The notes: generated by a model from the sequence alone, not told the origin. Shown: positions 44,351 to 54,196, counted from the first letter of the stretch. The stretch is 64,000 bases of DNA from Bacteroidales bacterium (GCA_026416095.1 JAOAFV010000021.1:62001-126000), one strand, 5' to 3'. Program-made: numbers and translations.

Positions 44351-45629
44351 AGTTTTAAATACTACAGAATTACCATTTTGTCCGGGCTGCGGACATCATT
44401 TAATTGCCAAAAATACAGCAAAGGCTATAGAAGAATTAAATTATAATATTTTAGACATAATATTTGTAACCGACATCGGCTGCCATGGAATTATAGACAA
44501 AACACTTAATACTCATACGGTGCACGGATTGCATGGCAGATCTGTTGCCTTAGGAGCCGGAATAAGTATGGGACTTCATAATAATCAAAAGAAAAAAGTT
44601 ATTGTTTTTCTTGGCGATGGAGGTGCTACAATCGGATTACAACACATCCTAGAAGCAGCACGTCTAAATGTTGATATGACTGTAATTGTACATAATAACT
44701 TTTTATATGGTATGACTGGTGGCCAATTAAGTGGACTTACTCCTAAGGGATTCAACACAATAATATCATTAAATGGAAATCCATTCGAACCTCACGATAT
44801 TATAAAATTAGTTAACTCTGCTGGCGCTAATTATTGCTCAAGAATATTAGGAATAGGAGATTTTTCGGCAACTATAAAAAAGGCACTGTCAACTAAAGGT
44901 TTTTCGTTAATTGAGGTAATGGAAATTTGCCCAAGCTATGGAGTTAAATACAACCCAAAGAAAAAATTGCAAGAAATTGTTGAATCTGCTGGTTTTAAGT
45001 TGGTGGAATATACAAACAATCGAGAACCATTTTCATTTTCTCACTACGAAACAGTTACCAACTTGTTTGATAAAGTAAAAACTATAATTCCTACTACTTA
45101 CAATACAACCTTAAACGAGCAAATTCAAATAGTATTAAGTGGTTCGGCAGGCGAAGGTATACAAAGTGCTGCAAGTATCTTATGTAGAGCTGCTATGCTA
45201 CAAGGTTACAATGTTACTCAAAAGGGTACTTATCCCGTTACCGTAGGTGTAGGTTTCAGTAATGCTGAAGTTAATATATCTCCATATGAAATATTCTATC
45301 ATGGCTTATATCACCCAAAATATCTAATTGTTACATCTATCGATGGATTAGAATTTAGTAAAAACACCATTAAAAATTTACCAGAATCATCAACATTACT
45401 TATAGACGATTCATTAGAATTGCCAGAAACAAAAGCAAAGGTAATAAAAATTAGTGCGAGAAAAAAAGGCGAAAAAAATGCAATACTTGTAGGATTAATT
45501 TATTTTTCTAAACTATTTAATGTTGTATCTATTGAAAATCTTTTAAAAATTTTAAAAGAAGATGTTAAAACTTTCGAAAAACTTCCTGTCGATGATGTTA
45601 TAAAAGAAATAGAAAAAATTAAAGAATAA
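44340..45629 (+). CDS. korB: 2-oxoacid:ferredoxin oxidoreductase beta-gamma fusion
   Basis: Residues 1 to about 230 are a TPP-binding beta subunit: FCPGCGHH, DIGCHGI, the TPP motif GDGGATIGLQHI with NNFLYGMTGGQ, and EICPSYGVKYN. The four cysteines provide the proximal [4Fe-4S] cluster. From about residue 258 a gamma domain follows: IQIVLSGSAGEGIQSAASIL, then GTYPVTVGVGFSNAEVNIS in parts, ending at 429. Beta-gamma fusion differs from the common gamma-alpha fusion. No ferredoxin-like delta subunit gene is adjacent, so free ferredoxin is the probable acceptor. Confidence 0.88.
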   Translation: MTNKVLNTTELPFCPGCGHHLIAKNTAKAIEELNYNILDIIFVTDIGCHGIIDKTLNTHTVHGLHGRSVALGAGISMGLHNNQKKKVIVFLGDGGATIGLQHILEAARLNVDMTVIVHNNFLYGMTGGQLSGLTPKGFNTIISLNGNPFEPHDIIKLVNSAGANYCSRILGIGDFSATIKKALSTKGFSLIEVMEICPSYGVKYNPKKKLQEIVESAGFKLVEYTNNREPFSFSHYETVTNLFDKVKTIIPTTYNTTLNEQIQIVLSGSAGEGIQSAASILCRAAMLQGYNVTQKGTYPVTVGVGFSNAEVNISPYEIFYHGLYHPKYLIVTSIDGLEFSKNTIKNLPESSTLLIDDSLELPETKAKVIKISARKKGEKNAILVGLIYFSKLFNVVSIENLLKILKEDVKTFEKLPVDDVIKEIEKIKE

Positions 45630-45707
45630 AAAAGTTTAAATGATTTTCTATTACTTTAAAGACCACCAAACTTTAAATCAATTAGAATTTATAAAAAAAG
45701 TAAATAT

Positions 45708-45715
45708 TAATTTTG
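45708..45715 (+). promoter_or_regulatory. -7 box of the dipeptidase gene
   Basis: TAATTTTG matches TAnnTTTG, 40 bases before the start codon. No -33 element seen. Confidence 0.35.
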
Positions 45716-45755
45716 TAATTGTAAAAAATAAAATTAAATATAAAAAATAGCTCAT

Positions 45756-47438
45756 ATGAAAAGAGGTATTTTGTTGTTTTTAGTGTCGGTTTTTTTATAT
45801 TATTTAGATACTAAAGGTTGTACAAATTTTATAATTACAAAAGGTGCATCGACCGATGGGTCAGTAATGGTTTCTTATAATGCCGACAGTCATGTTTTAT
45901 ATGGCGAATTGTATTTTTATCCTGCAGCCGAATACCCCGAAAATAGCTGGATAGACATATATGAATGGGACACTGGAAAATACCTTGGAAAAATAAAACA
46001 AGTAAAAAAAACTTTTTCTGTTGTAGGCAATATTAACGAATATCAAGTTATAATTGGCGAAACAACTTTTACTGGACGAAAAGAATTACAAGACACTACA
46101 GGCATACTTGATTATGGTAGCTTAATTTATATTACTCTTCAAAGGGCAAGAACAGCCAGAGAAGCAATAAAAATTATGACCGAACTTGTAGCTGAATATG
46201 GTTATTATAGTACAGGCGAATCGTTTTCTATTGCAGATCCAAACGAAGCGTGGATACTTGAAATGATAGGTAAAGGAAGTCCAAAATACGACAAAAAAGG
46301 TAAAATAATTGAATACGATAAAGGCGCAGTATGGGTAGCTATAAAAATACCTGATGGTTATGTGTCGGCACATGCTAATCATGCAAGAATAACTACCTTT
46401 CCTTTACAAAAACAAAACGACTTTTTTAATCCAAATCAAACTGTATTTCATAGCCCCGATGTAATTTCATTTGCAAGAAAAAAGGGTTATTTTAATGGTA
46501 AAGACGAAGAATTTAGTTTTAGCGACGTATATGCACCATTAGATTTTGGAGCAGCACGTTTTTGCGAAGCACGCGTATGGGCTTTCTTTAACAGAATAAA
46601 CAAAGATATGGCAAAATACGAAGATTATGCTATGGGATATAATTTAAAAAATAGAATGCCTTTGTACATTAAACCCGACCGTAAACTATCTGTACTTGAT
46701 GTAATTGATTTAAACAGAGATTATTTTCAGGACACTAAAATGGATTTATCAAAAGATATAGGAGCTGGACCATTTGGATGCATTGTACGTTGGCGCCCAT
46801 TAACCTGGAAGGTAGATACTACCACCTACTTTAACGAAAGAGCTATAAGCACACAACAAACTGGTTTTACCTTTGTAGCCCAAGCTCGCGGATGGTTACC
46901 AAACCCAATAGGGGGAATAATTTGGTTTGGTGTCGACGATACTTACTCAAATTGCTATACTCCCATATACTGTGGTAGTAAAAGAATACCCGAAAGCTAT
47001 GCCGTTGGCAATGGTTCAATAATGGAATTTAGCGAAACAAGTGCTTTCTGGGTTTTTAATCAAGTATCTAATTTTGCTTATACACGATATAATGTAATAA
47101 TAAAAGATATTCAAAAAGTACAAAAAGAGTTAGAAACAAAATATTTCAATTACGTAAATATAATTGATAAAATTGCAAGTGAATTATATAAGTCGAATCC
47201 TGACCTGGCAATAGAATTCATAACTGATTTTAGTGTACAAACAGCTAACGAAACAGTAAAAAGGTGGAAAAAATTATATCAGGATTTATTTGTAAAATAC
47301 ATGGATGGCAATATAAAAACAAAAGTACCTGGAAAAAGAGATCCTAAAGTAGAACAACCAGGTTATGGCCAAGAATGGTATAAATTAATAATAGAAAAAA
47401 CTGGTGATAAGTTTAAATATCAATGGAAACATAATTAA
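45756..47438 (+). CDS. pepD: C69-family dipeptidase (PepD/U34 type)
   Basis: This 560-residue Ntn-hydrolase has a signal peptide (residues 1 to about 21) directly followed by CTNFIITKGASTDGS. Cleavage by signal peptidase would expose Cys as the N-terminal nucleophile. Family motifs are NINEYQVIIGETTFTGR, ISMADPNEAW-like FSIADPNEAWILEMIG, SAHANHARI and GAGPFGCIVRWRP. It is a secreted or periplasmic dipeptidase, consistent with peptide-based nutrition. Monocistronic. Confidence 0.92.
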   Translation: MKRGILLFLVSVFLYYLDTKGCTNFIITKGASTDGSVMVSYNADSHVLYGELYFYPAAEYPENSWIDIYEWDTGKYLGKIKQVKKTFSVVGNINEYQVIIGETTFTGRKELQDTTGILDYGSLIYITLQRARTAREAIKIMTELVAEYGYYSTGESFSIADPNEAWILEMIGKGSPKYDKKGKIIEYDKGAVWVAIKIPDGYVSAHANHARITTFPLQKQNDFFNPNQTVFHSPDVISFARKKGYFNGKDEEFSFSDVYAPLDFGAARFCEARVWAFFNRINKDMAKYEDYAMGYNLKNRMPLYIKPDRKLSVLDVIDLNRDYFQDTKMDLSKDIGAGPFGCIVRWRPLTWKVDTTTYFNERAISTQQTGFTFVAQARGWLPNPIGGIIWFGVDDTYSNCYTPIYCGSKRIPESYAVGNGSIMEFSETSAFWVFNQVSNFAYTRYNVIIKDIQKVQKELETKYFNYVNIIDKIASELYKSNPDLAIEFITDFSVQTANETVKRWKKLYQDLFVKYMDGNIKTKVPGKRDPKVEQPGYGQEWYKLIIEKTGDKFKYQWKHN

Positions 47439-47557
47439 TGTTATCTTGTATGAAAGGCATAAGATAGTTATAAAGGTTACAAAACCAAGAACGTGCTTTT
47501 AATCAAAATTAATAAAATGTTGAATACAAAAGGCTAAAATTAACAGGCATAGAAAAA

Positions 47558-47605
47558 TGAGATTTTAGGAATCGAAAGTTTTGCAAAACTTTTTACTAAA
47601 TCTCA
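47558..47605. repeat. Nested palindrome between pepD and tRNA-Asp
   Basis: Outer arms TGAGATTT (47558-47565) and AAATCTCA (47598-47605) are a perfect 8-base inverted repeat. Inside is an 18-base perfect palindrome, AAAGTTTTGCAAAACTTT (47575-47592). It could fold as a hairpin in RNA or a cruciform in DNA. It is not followed by a long T tract on either strand, so a standard intrinsic terminator is doubtful. Confidence 0.5.
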
Positions 47606-47741
47606 AAAAATTTTAAGTTATATTGATTTTTAATCATAATAAGTTTAATTTTAAGGTATAGTCATGCAAAAGTTTCAATAACATAAAAGCAAAAGAAGGG
47701 CAAAAAAGTTAAAAAAATTTTTTTAATTAGAAAATATGTAT

Positions 47742-47749
47742 TATATTTG
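47742..47749 (+). promoter_or_regulatory. -7 box of tRNA-Asp
   Basis: TATATTTG matches TAnnTTTG and lies 12 bases before the mature tRNA 5' end. Confidence 0.5.
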
Positions 47750-47761
47750 TGCAAGAAAAAA

Positions 47762-47835
<74 letters not shown>

Positions 47836-47850
47836 CTATATATACTTATT

Positions 47851-50676
47851 TTAACACAATAATTCTACAGGGTGTAAAGCTTTTAAACCTGTCAAATCGA
47901 ATATTTGTTGCCTGCAACTTAATCCATTCGCACATAAAATATGTTGAGGTGGCATATTTCTGACATAATTTATTAATGGTTCAGCAATCTTTTTTGATAG
48001 TTCATAATGTTCCTTTTCATAACCAAAACTTCCTGCCATACCACAACATTGGGCATCAATCAAGCTAACATTGTATCCACACCGCGTAAGTAATTCCAAT
48101 ATAATTTTACTATCCGAAAATACCCTAAAATAACAATGAACATGTAAGTGCACATTTATAGCATCATATTTGGGCCTTAAAATAATTTTTCCTTTTTTTA
48201 TTTCGTTCAGTAAAAACTCTTCTATTGTGAATACATTAGCTGCAAGTGTTTTAGAAAAATCTTTTAATTCTGGTGCACATAACTCAAGCGACTCATCTTT
48301 ATAAGTAAATACAGCCGAAGGCTCAATTCCAACCACAGCTATATTATCGTAATTATTAAAATACCTTTTTATATATCTTAAATTTTTATTTATAATGTTG
48401 CTTGCTTTATCTACAAACCCTTTAGATAAATAAGTTCTACCACTCACAATTGGTTTAGATATTATTACATTATACTTTAACTTATTCAAAAGTAAAATTA
48501 CTTTTTCAGTAATATGAGTATCAACATATGCAGAAAACTCATCAATAAACAATAAAATATTGGTATTATTGTTACTATTTTTTTCTGGTTTTATTAATTT
48601 TATTCTATTTAACTTAGGTAAACTGCGCGTTTTCTCAAAATTAAGTATTTTCTTAATTATCAGAGATGGCAATTTGTTATTAACAAAAAAATTATAAATT
48701 TGTGGTATATACGAAAAATATTTGTAAAAAATTGGAACAGATGCAATTATATAGTTACGCACACTGATTTTTGTTTTATTGTAATATTGTTGCATAAATT
48801 CAGCTTTAAATTTTGTCATATCAATATTAGAAGGGCACTCAGATTTACAAGCTTTACAAGAGAGACAATTAGAAAGAATTTCATAAACATCTTTATTTTT
48901 AAAAAAATTATCTTGTTGCATCATTTCCCTTAGAAAATTAGCTCTACCACGCGTTGAATAATATTCATTATGAGTAGCTCTAAATGTTGGACACATTATA
49001 CCTTCGTTAGTTTTTCTTATACAATCGGCACTTCCATTACAATTTTCTACAGTATTTTGAAAACTAATATCGTAATCTTTAAAATATGTATTGAAGCTTA
49101 GTGTTTTATAATTATTAGAAAATTTCAAATTTTTGTCGTTTGGTAATGGATCTACTATCTTACCTGGATTAAATAAATTATAAGGATCGAAAGTATACTT
49201 AATTTTTTTAAGTATAGCATAAACCTTATCTCCAAGAAACTCAGGTATAAAACAACTACGTAATAAGCCATCGCCGTGCTCACCACTTATAGAACCTTTA
49301 TATTTTTTTACTATTTTTACTATTGCTGATGTTAATTCTTTCATTTTAGCAATATCGTCGGCATTGCGTAAGTTAAGTATAGGTTTAAAATGCAATTCGC
49401 CTGTACTAATATGCCCATAATATACTGTCGATAGACCAAGCGACTTAAAATAATAATCAACCTCTGAAATGTAAGCTTTTAGGGACTCTGGCGGCACACA
49501 AGTATCTTCAACAATACTTACTGGCTTTGCATAGCCTTTTATATTACTCATAACTCCAAGTCCTGCTTCACGAAGCTTCCATACCTTCTTTATATTTTCG
49601 CCAGAAATAATTGGATAATGGTAACCTAACCCACATTGTTTTAAATGAGTTATAAATTTATTAACCCTGTCTTGTAGCTCCTTTACATCATCAGAATTAA
49701 ATTCAACTACCAAAATAGCAGCAGGCTTATCCTTAACAAAAAAACTATTTTCTTTTTGCTCCGGATTAGATAAAGCCAGATTTAAAATCGCTGCATCCAT
49801 TAGTTCCACTGCAAAAGGGTTATATTTTAACGCAATTAAATTAGCATCGAAGCAATCGTAAAATTCAGATAAATGTACACATACAAGTAACGTATTATTT
49901 GGAGGTAACTCAACCAAACGTAATTTAGCCTTTGTCACAAAAAACAAAGTCCCCTCGCTGCCTGCTATCAATTTAGGTAAACTAATACAGTTATAATTAA
50001 GATAATCGTCTAGTAAAACATTTATGGCATAACCAGTATTATTACGCACAAGTAAATTAGAAGGATAGCTATTTTTAATAATTTGTTGAGTTTGTACGTT
50101 CGATAAAACATTATGCAATAATTCAACAATTTCGGGTTTAATAAATTTTTCAGAATTAAAGTTATTAAGATCAAAGTTTTTAATTGTAGCATAAGTTCCA
50201 TCGCTAAAAAAGCCTGATAATTCAATAATGTAGTCTCTTGTAGTTCCATAAACAAGTGCTCGAGTACCGCACGAATTATTTCCAATCATTCCACCAATAG
50301 TACACCGATTAGAAGTAGATGTTTCAGGAGGAAAAAATAAGTTATACTTAAACAAGTATTTATTTAAAACATCTCTTACAATACCTGGTTGCACAATAAC
50401 ATATTTATCGGTGGTATTGACCTCGATTATTTTATTAAAAAAGCGTGAATTGTCTACAACAATACCTTCACCGATTGCCTGACCTGCCAATGACGTTCCT
50501 GCACCTCTGGGAATTATTGAAAGATTGTTTTGAACAGCATACATTATTACTTTATGTATATCTTCTTCATCGTTAGGAAAACAAACTCCAAATGGTAACA
50601 TTTTATATATAGACGCATCGGTAGAATATAAGATACGATGAACTTTATCGCTATATATTTTACATTTATTCACCAT
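47851..50676 (-). CDS. FAD-linked oxidase fused to Fe-S/CCG domain (D-2-hydroxyacid dehydrogenase type)
   Basis: This 941-residue protein joins a GlcD-like FAD oxidase to a GlcF-like Fe-S module. The FAD-binding PCMH domain is at the N-terminus (IIPRGAGTSLAGQAIG, TIGGMIGNNSCGTRALVYG), and the FAD oxidase C-domain has HISTGELHFKP and GSISGEHGDGLLR. Fe-S clusters are suggested by CNGSADC with IMCPTFRATH and by CLSCKACKSECPSN. A CCG domain at the C-terminus has HVHCYF, AQCCGMAGSFG and CANGLSCRQQ. Related proteins are D-lactate or D-2-hydroxyacid dehydrogenases that feed quinones. The substrate is not determined. Monocistronic; convergent with tRNA-Asp. Confidence 0.9.
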   Translation of the reverse strand: MVNKCKIYSDKVHRILYSTDASIYKMLPFGVCFPNDEEDIHKVIMYAVQNNLSIIPRGAGTSLAGQAIGEGIVVDNSRFFNKIIEVNTTDKYVIVQPGIVRDVLNKYLFKYNLFFPPETSTSNRCTIGGMIGNNSCGTRALVYGTTRDYIIELSGFFSDGTYATIKNFDLNNFNSEKFIKPEIVELLHNVLSNVQTQQIIKNSYPSNLLVRNNTGYAINVLLDDYLNYNCISLPKLIAGSEGTLFFVTKAKLRLVELPPNNTLLVCVHLSEFYDCFDANLIALKYNPFAVELMDAAILNLALSNPEQKENSFFVKDKPAAILVVEFNSDDVKELQDRVNKFITHLKQCGLGYHYPIISGENIKKVWKLREAGLGVMSNIKGYAKPVSIVEDTCVPPESLKAYISEVDYYFKSLGLSTVYYGHISTGELHFKPILNLRNADDIAKMKELTSAIVKIVKKYKGSISGEHGDGLLRSCFIPEFLGDKVYAILKKIKYTFDPYNLFNPGKIVDPLPNDKNLKFSNNYKTLSFNTYFKDYDISFQNTVENCNGSADCIRKTNEGIMCPTFRATHNEYYSTRGRANFLREMMQQDNFFKNKDVYEILSNCLSCKACKSECPSNIDMTKFKAEFMQQYYNKTKISVRNYIIASVPIFYKYFSYIPQIYNFFVNNKLPSLIIKKILNFEKTRSLPKLNRIKLIKPEKNSNNNTNILLFIDEFSAYVDTHITEKVILLLNKLKYNVIISKPIVSGRTYLSKGFVDKASNIINKNLRYIKRYFNNYDNIAVVGIEPSAVFTYKDESLELCAPELKDFSKTLAANVFTIEEFLLNEIKKGKIILRPKYDAINVHLHVHCYFRVFSDSKIILELLTRCGYNVSLIDAQCCGMAGSFGYEKEHYELSKKIAEPLINYVRNMPPQHILCANGLSCRQQIFDLTGLKALHPVELLC

Positions 50677-50922
50677 GCTCTTTCTAATTATTTTTACAAA
50701 TTAATAGAATTTTTAGCAAAATTCATTATGTTTAAATACTATTAAAATCCTTTACAAACATCTTTAAGATGATAAAATGTAAAAGTAAAATAGAATGAAC
50801 GTTTTTGTAATTGAAACTTAAATGAATATAATTTAAAATAGTATTTTATAAATAAAACACAATATTATTAAGCAATACAAAAATTAAAATATTTTTACAG
50901 AAAAAAGCAGAATAAAAGTTTA

Positions 50923-50953
50923 TTGTCAGTTAAATAAATCATTATTATTTTTG
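50923..50953 (+). promoter_or_regulatory. Promoter of the T9SS cargo and histidine kinase genes
   Basis: TTG (50923-50925), a 20-base spacer and TATTTTTG (50946-50953) match the consensus, 18 bases before the ATG at 50972. The rest of the 295-base gap upstream (50677-50971) shows nothing else I can support. Confidence 0.55.
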
Positions 50954-50971
50954 TAGAAAAATAACATAATT

Positions 50972-51838
50972 ATGAAAAATCTTATATTAATAATTTCAAC
51001 AAGTTTTATTTTAAGAATAACTTACGGTCAGAATATTCCTAATTCTGGTTTTGAGCAATGGCAAGGGAACGATCCAGTAAATTGGAACACTCCTAATACT
51101 TTTACTTCAACATACGGAATAGTTACCGTAACCCCCGAAACAACTTTACCCTATTCAGGAAGTTATGCTGTAAAAATGGAAACCAAATCACTATTTGGGT
51201 TCAACGTTCCAGGTTTTATTACTTTAGGTCAAATTACAATAAATGTACAAAATCCGAACCCTGTTACCATATTAGGTGGAGTGCCATTTAATCAAAGACC
51301 TCAGTATTTCGAAGGCTATTATAAGTACTTACCTTCTCAAGGAGATAATTGTATATTTCAAGCTTTTCTACTCAAAAGAAATTTACAGACTAATGCAATC
51401 GATACAATTGCTAAAGCAATTTTTACACAAAACGTAGCAACTAACGAATGGACACTTTTTAAAACAGAATTCCAGTATTATTCGCAAGAAACTCCAGACA
51501 CTATTCAAATTAATTTTTCATCTTCTAATCCAAATGCAGCTCTCGTTGGCAGTAAGCTTTACATAGATAATATATCTGTAACAGGGGGAAGTTTTATTAG
51601 TAACATCGTTTTTAAAGAAAACTATTATTACTACTTAGAAAATAATTATCTTAATTTTGTACTCAACAAGAACACTAACTTAAAAACAATTAACTTATAC
51701 GACATTACGGGTAAAAAAGTTTTTACAAAGCATACATATAACGACATAGTTAAAATTATAGTTGAAAAAAACAATCTATATCTATACGAAATACTAACAG
51801 AAAAAAACCGGTTCACAGGTAAAATATTAGTGTTATAA
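50972..51838 (+). CDS. Secreted protein with T9SS C-terminal sorting domain
   Basis: This 288-residue protein has a signal peptide (about residues 1-19, ending ITYGQ) and a central jelly-roll-like domain with NSGFEQWQGNDPVNWNTPN and KLYIDNISVTGG, similar in style to PCMD/carbohydrate-binding modules. The C-terminal 75 residues resemble a type A Por sorting domain (KTINLYDITGKKVFT, then NLYLYEILTEKNRFTGKILVL in parts). It should be exported and anchored by type IX secretion. Ligand unknown. It precedes the kinase gene by 8 bases. Confidence 0.82.
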   Translation: MKNLILIISTSFILRITYGQNIPNSGFEQWQGNDPVNWNTPNTFTSTYGIVTVTPETTLPYSGSYAVKMETKSLFGFNVPGFITLGQITINVQNPNPVTILGGVPFNQRPQYFEGYYKYLPSQGDNCIFQAFLLKRNLQTNAIDTIAKAIFTQNVATNEWTLFKTEFQYYSQETPDTIQINFSSSNPNAALVGSKLYIDNISVTGGSFISNIVFKENYYYYLENNYLNFVLNKNTNLKTINLYDITGKKVFTKHTYNDIVKIIVEKNNLYLYEILTEKNRFTGKILVL

Positions 51839-51846
51839 ATTTTAAC

Positions 51847-53688
51847 ATGTATTTTTTCTTAAACAAAACGAAAATATTAAAGAAAAAAATTTTTTACTAT
51901 TTAATGTTTTCTTTTATTTTATTAGTTTTAAATATTTTTTTTATAAAAAATAAAGTAAATAAGGTTTACCAAGAAACCGATGAATTATTATATAATGCAG
52001 CAAATTCCATATTATTAGTTTTACCAAAAGATTATCACGATAGAGCTCAATCGTTCGAGGCAATAGAACCATTCGAATATAAAGAAACTGTAGAAGCTCT
52101 AACAAAATTAGCAAATAATTTTAAAGTTAATTATTTATACACACTAGTAGAAAAATACGGTTTCTTATATTTTGTTACTTCATCTGCCACAAAAAAAGAA
52201 ATACAAACAGGCGAAAATTTAACTTATTATTGGCAAAAATATTCTGAAGCCGATAGCGCATTTTACCACTCGATCAAATATAACAAAATAAATTTTACTG
52301 AATATACCGATAGATGGGGAACATTTAGAACAGCAATAATACCCCAAACTACACCTTTAGGTAACAAGTTTCTACTTTGTGCCGATATTGAAAAATCTGT
52401 AATAACAAACAAAATTATGTACATAACAATAATAACTTTTATAATAAATTTCTTATTAATTATTATGTTCATTTTATTTATTACTTATTTTTTTAATTCC
52501 AAAAAAAAATTACACACCAATAACATTATTGAACTTTCAAAAAGTAATCAACAGTTAAATGAAAAAATAGAAGCTTTAACAAGCTCTCTTTTAACAATAG
52601 AAAACAAATTAAACTTACTTTTCAATAGCTTACCAATACCCGCAATATTGTTAAATAATAAAGGGAAAATTTTAAGAGTAAATAAAGAATTTGAAAAATT
52701 TTTTAATAAAAGCTATTTAGAATTAAATAACCAATCAATTTTTATATTTTCAATTTTTATAAGCGCGGAGCAATACGAAAACCTAATAACATTAATAGAT
52801 AACAACGAAAAAATAGAAGGTTACGAAACTGTAATAAACGTCAACAACAAAGAAAAGTTTGTTTCAATAACCGGTTGTAAATTAAAAAATAATGATACAA
52901 ATGAATATTTAATATTGTTTATAGATATCGACAAATATAAAACTTTGTACGAAAAAGAAAAGGCATTAAAAGAAAAGTATAAAGAACTTTCAAAATACAA
53001 AAGTTTAATTATAGCCAACTCTTTTCACGACATTAAAAATTACTTGAATGTAATAACAGGCATTAACACAATATTTGACGAAAATATACTTTCAGACAAA
53101 CAAAAGGAGTATCTTGAGCTAACCAAATTCGTAATGAGCAACATAGTACTTTTAATAAATGATATTTTAGATTTTACGAAATTAGAAAACAACACTTTAA
53201 AAATTAACAACACTTTATTTAGTTTGAACAACACTTTCGATAAACTCGAGTTATGGGCAAAATCGAATGTAAAGTTACATAACAAAAACATTAATGTTAT
53301 TGTAAAAAAATCGTTACCAGACGGGCAAGACTACATACTATGCGACGAAGTTAGATTTAATCAGGTATTTACTAATCTTTTAAGCAATGCCATTAAAAAT
53401 ACCGATAAAGGATACATAGAGTTTGGTTATGAATTAGAAAACAATTTTTATAAATTTTATGTTAAAGATACAGGTATTGGTATAGAAAAAGAAAACCAAA
53501 AAAAGATATTTCAGCCATTTGTTCAGTTGTCGGAAACAACAAATCAGTACCATGGAAGTGGTTTAGGACTACATATAGTAAAAGAAATACTTAAATTATT
53601 AAATAGCGAAATACACTTAGAATCGGAAGTTAACAAAGGATCAATATTTTATTTCAAATTGCCTTATTTAATGATTAACAACAAATAA
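51847..53688 (+). CDS. Membrane sensor histidine kinase with PAS domain
   Basis: This 613-residue kinase has helix 1 (about 16-34), a periplasmic sensor region (to about 195), helix 2 (about 197-222), a coiled linker, a PAS domain (about 255-365, LFNSLPIPAILLNNKGKILRVN), then the dimerisation box with His394 in SFHDIKNYLN. The catalytic domain has N box LSNAIKNTDKG, G1 DTGIGIEKENQ, F box IFQPFVQ and G2 GSGLGLHIVKE. It has no receiver domain, and no response regulator is adjacent, so it is an orphan here. The 8-base gap suggests cotranscription with the T9SS cargo gene. Confidence 0.9.
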   Translation: MYFFLNKTKILKKKIFYYLMFSFILLVLNIFFIKNKVNKVYQETDELLYNAANSILLVLPKDYHDRAQSFEAIEPFEYKETVEALTKLANNFKVNYLYTLVEKYGFLYFVTSSATKKEIQTGENLTYYWQKYSEADSAFYHSIKYNKINFTEYTDRWGTFRTAIIPQTTPLGNKFLLCADIEKSVITNKIMYITIITFIINFLLIIMFILFITYFFNSKKKLHTNNIIELSKSNQQLNEKIEALTSSLLTIENKLNLLFNSLPIPAILLNNKGKILRVNKEFEKFFNKSYLELNNQSIFIFSIFISAEQYENLITLIDNNEKIEGYETVINVNNKEKFVSITGCKLKNNDTNEYLILFIDIDKYKTLYEKEKALKEKYKELSKYKSLIIANSFHDIKNYLNVITGINTIFDENILSDKQKEYLELTKFVMSNIVLLINDILDFTKLENNTLKINNTLFSLNNTFDKLELWAKSNVKLHNKNINVIVKKSLPDGQDYILCDEVRFNQVFTNLLSNAIKNTDKGYIEFGYELENNFYKFYVKDTGIGIEKENQKKIFQPFVQLSETTNQYHGSGLGLHIVKEILKLLNSEIHLESEVNKGSIFYFKLPYLMINNK

Positions 53689-53692
53689 AAAT

Positions 53693-54196
53693 TTACAAGG
53701 TTAAATAATATGCAATCTTCTCAACCGATACGAAAGAAGAATCTATTATTATGTGTGCTTTTGAATAATAAAATTCTCTTTCTTTCATTGTTTTTTCGAT
53801 CCAATTGTACCATTCATTAGGTGGCACATTTTTTAAAAAAGGTCGTTTTTCAGGATTTGCTGTTATTCTTTTATATATTTCCGATGGCTTTGTTTTTAAA
53901 TAAACCACCTTACCAACAGAAAGCATTAAATCTAAGTTATTATAAAAACAAGGAGTTCCACCCCCGGTTGAAAGTAAAAAATTATCGTAATTTGAGATAA
54001 TTTCCTTTAACGACATATGTTCAATTTGCCTAAAATATTCAGATCCTTTTGACTCAAAAATATCCGATATTGTTTGTTTATATTTGTTTTCGATATAAAT
54101 ATCTAAATCGAAAAAACTAATATTCATAAACGAAGCAACTCTTTGGCCTAAAGTTGTTTTACCAGCCCCCATAAAACCTATGAGAAAATATTTCAT
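53693..54196 (-). CDS. aroK: Shikimate kinase
   Basis: AroK phosphorylates shikimate in aromatic amino acid synthesis. The 167-residue protein has the P-loop GFMGAGKTTLGQ, the shikimate-binding DLDIYIE and the GGGTPCF motif, with RPFLK in the lid. It follows parC by 16 bases in the parE-parC-aroK order. Confidence 0.96.
   Translation of the reverse strand: MKYFLIGFMGAGKTTLGQRVASFMNISFFDLDIYIENKYKQTISDIFESKGSEYFRQIEHMSLKEIISNYDNFLLSTGGGTPCFYNNLDLMLSVGKVVYLKTKPSEIYKRITANPEKRPFLKNVPPNEWYNWIEKTMKEREFYYSKAHIIIDSSFVSVEKIAYYLTL

Larger units (their letters stand above)
47439..47761. other. Gene-free gap with nested inverted repeats
   Basis: No open frame is credible here. Immediately after the dipeptidase stop is a short hairpin (TATCTT 47442-47447 with AAGATA 47461-47466). 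Further on lies a larger nested structure (47558-47605, listed separately). The tRNA-Asp -7 box (47742-47749) ends the region. Confidence 0.5.
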
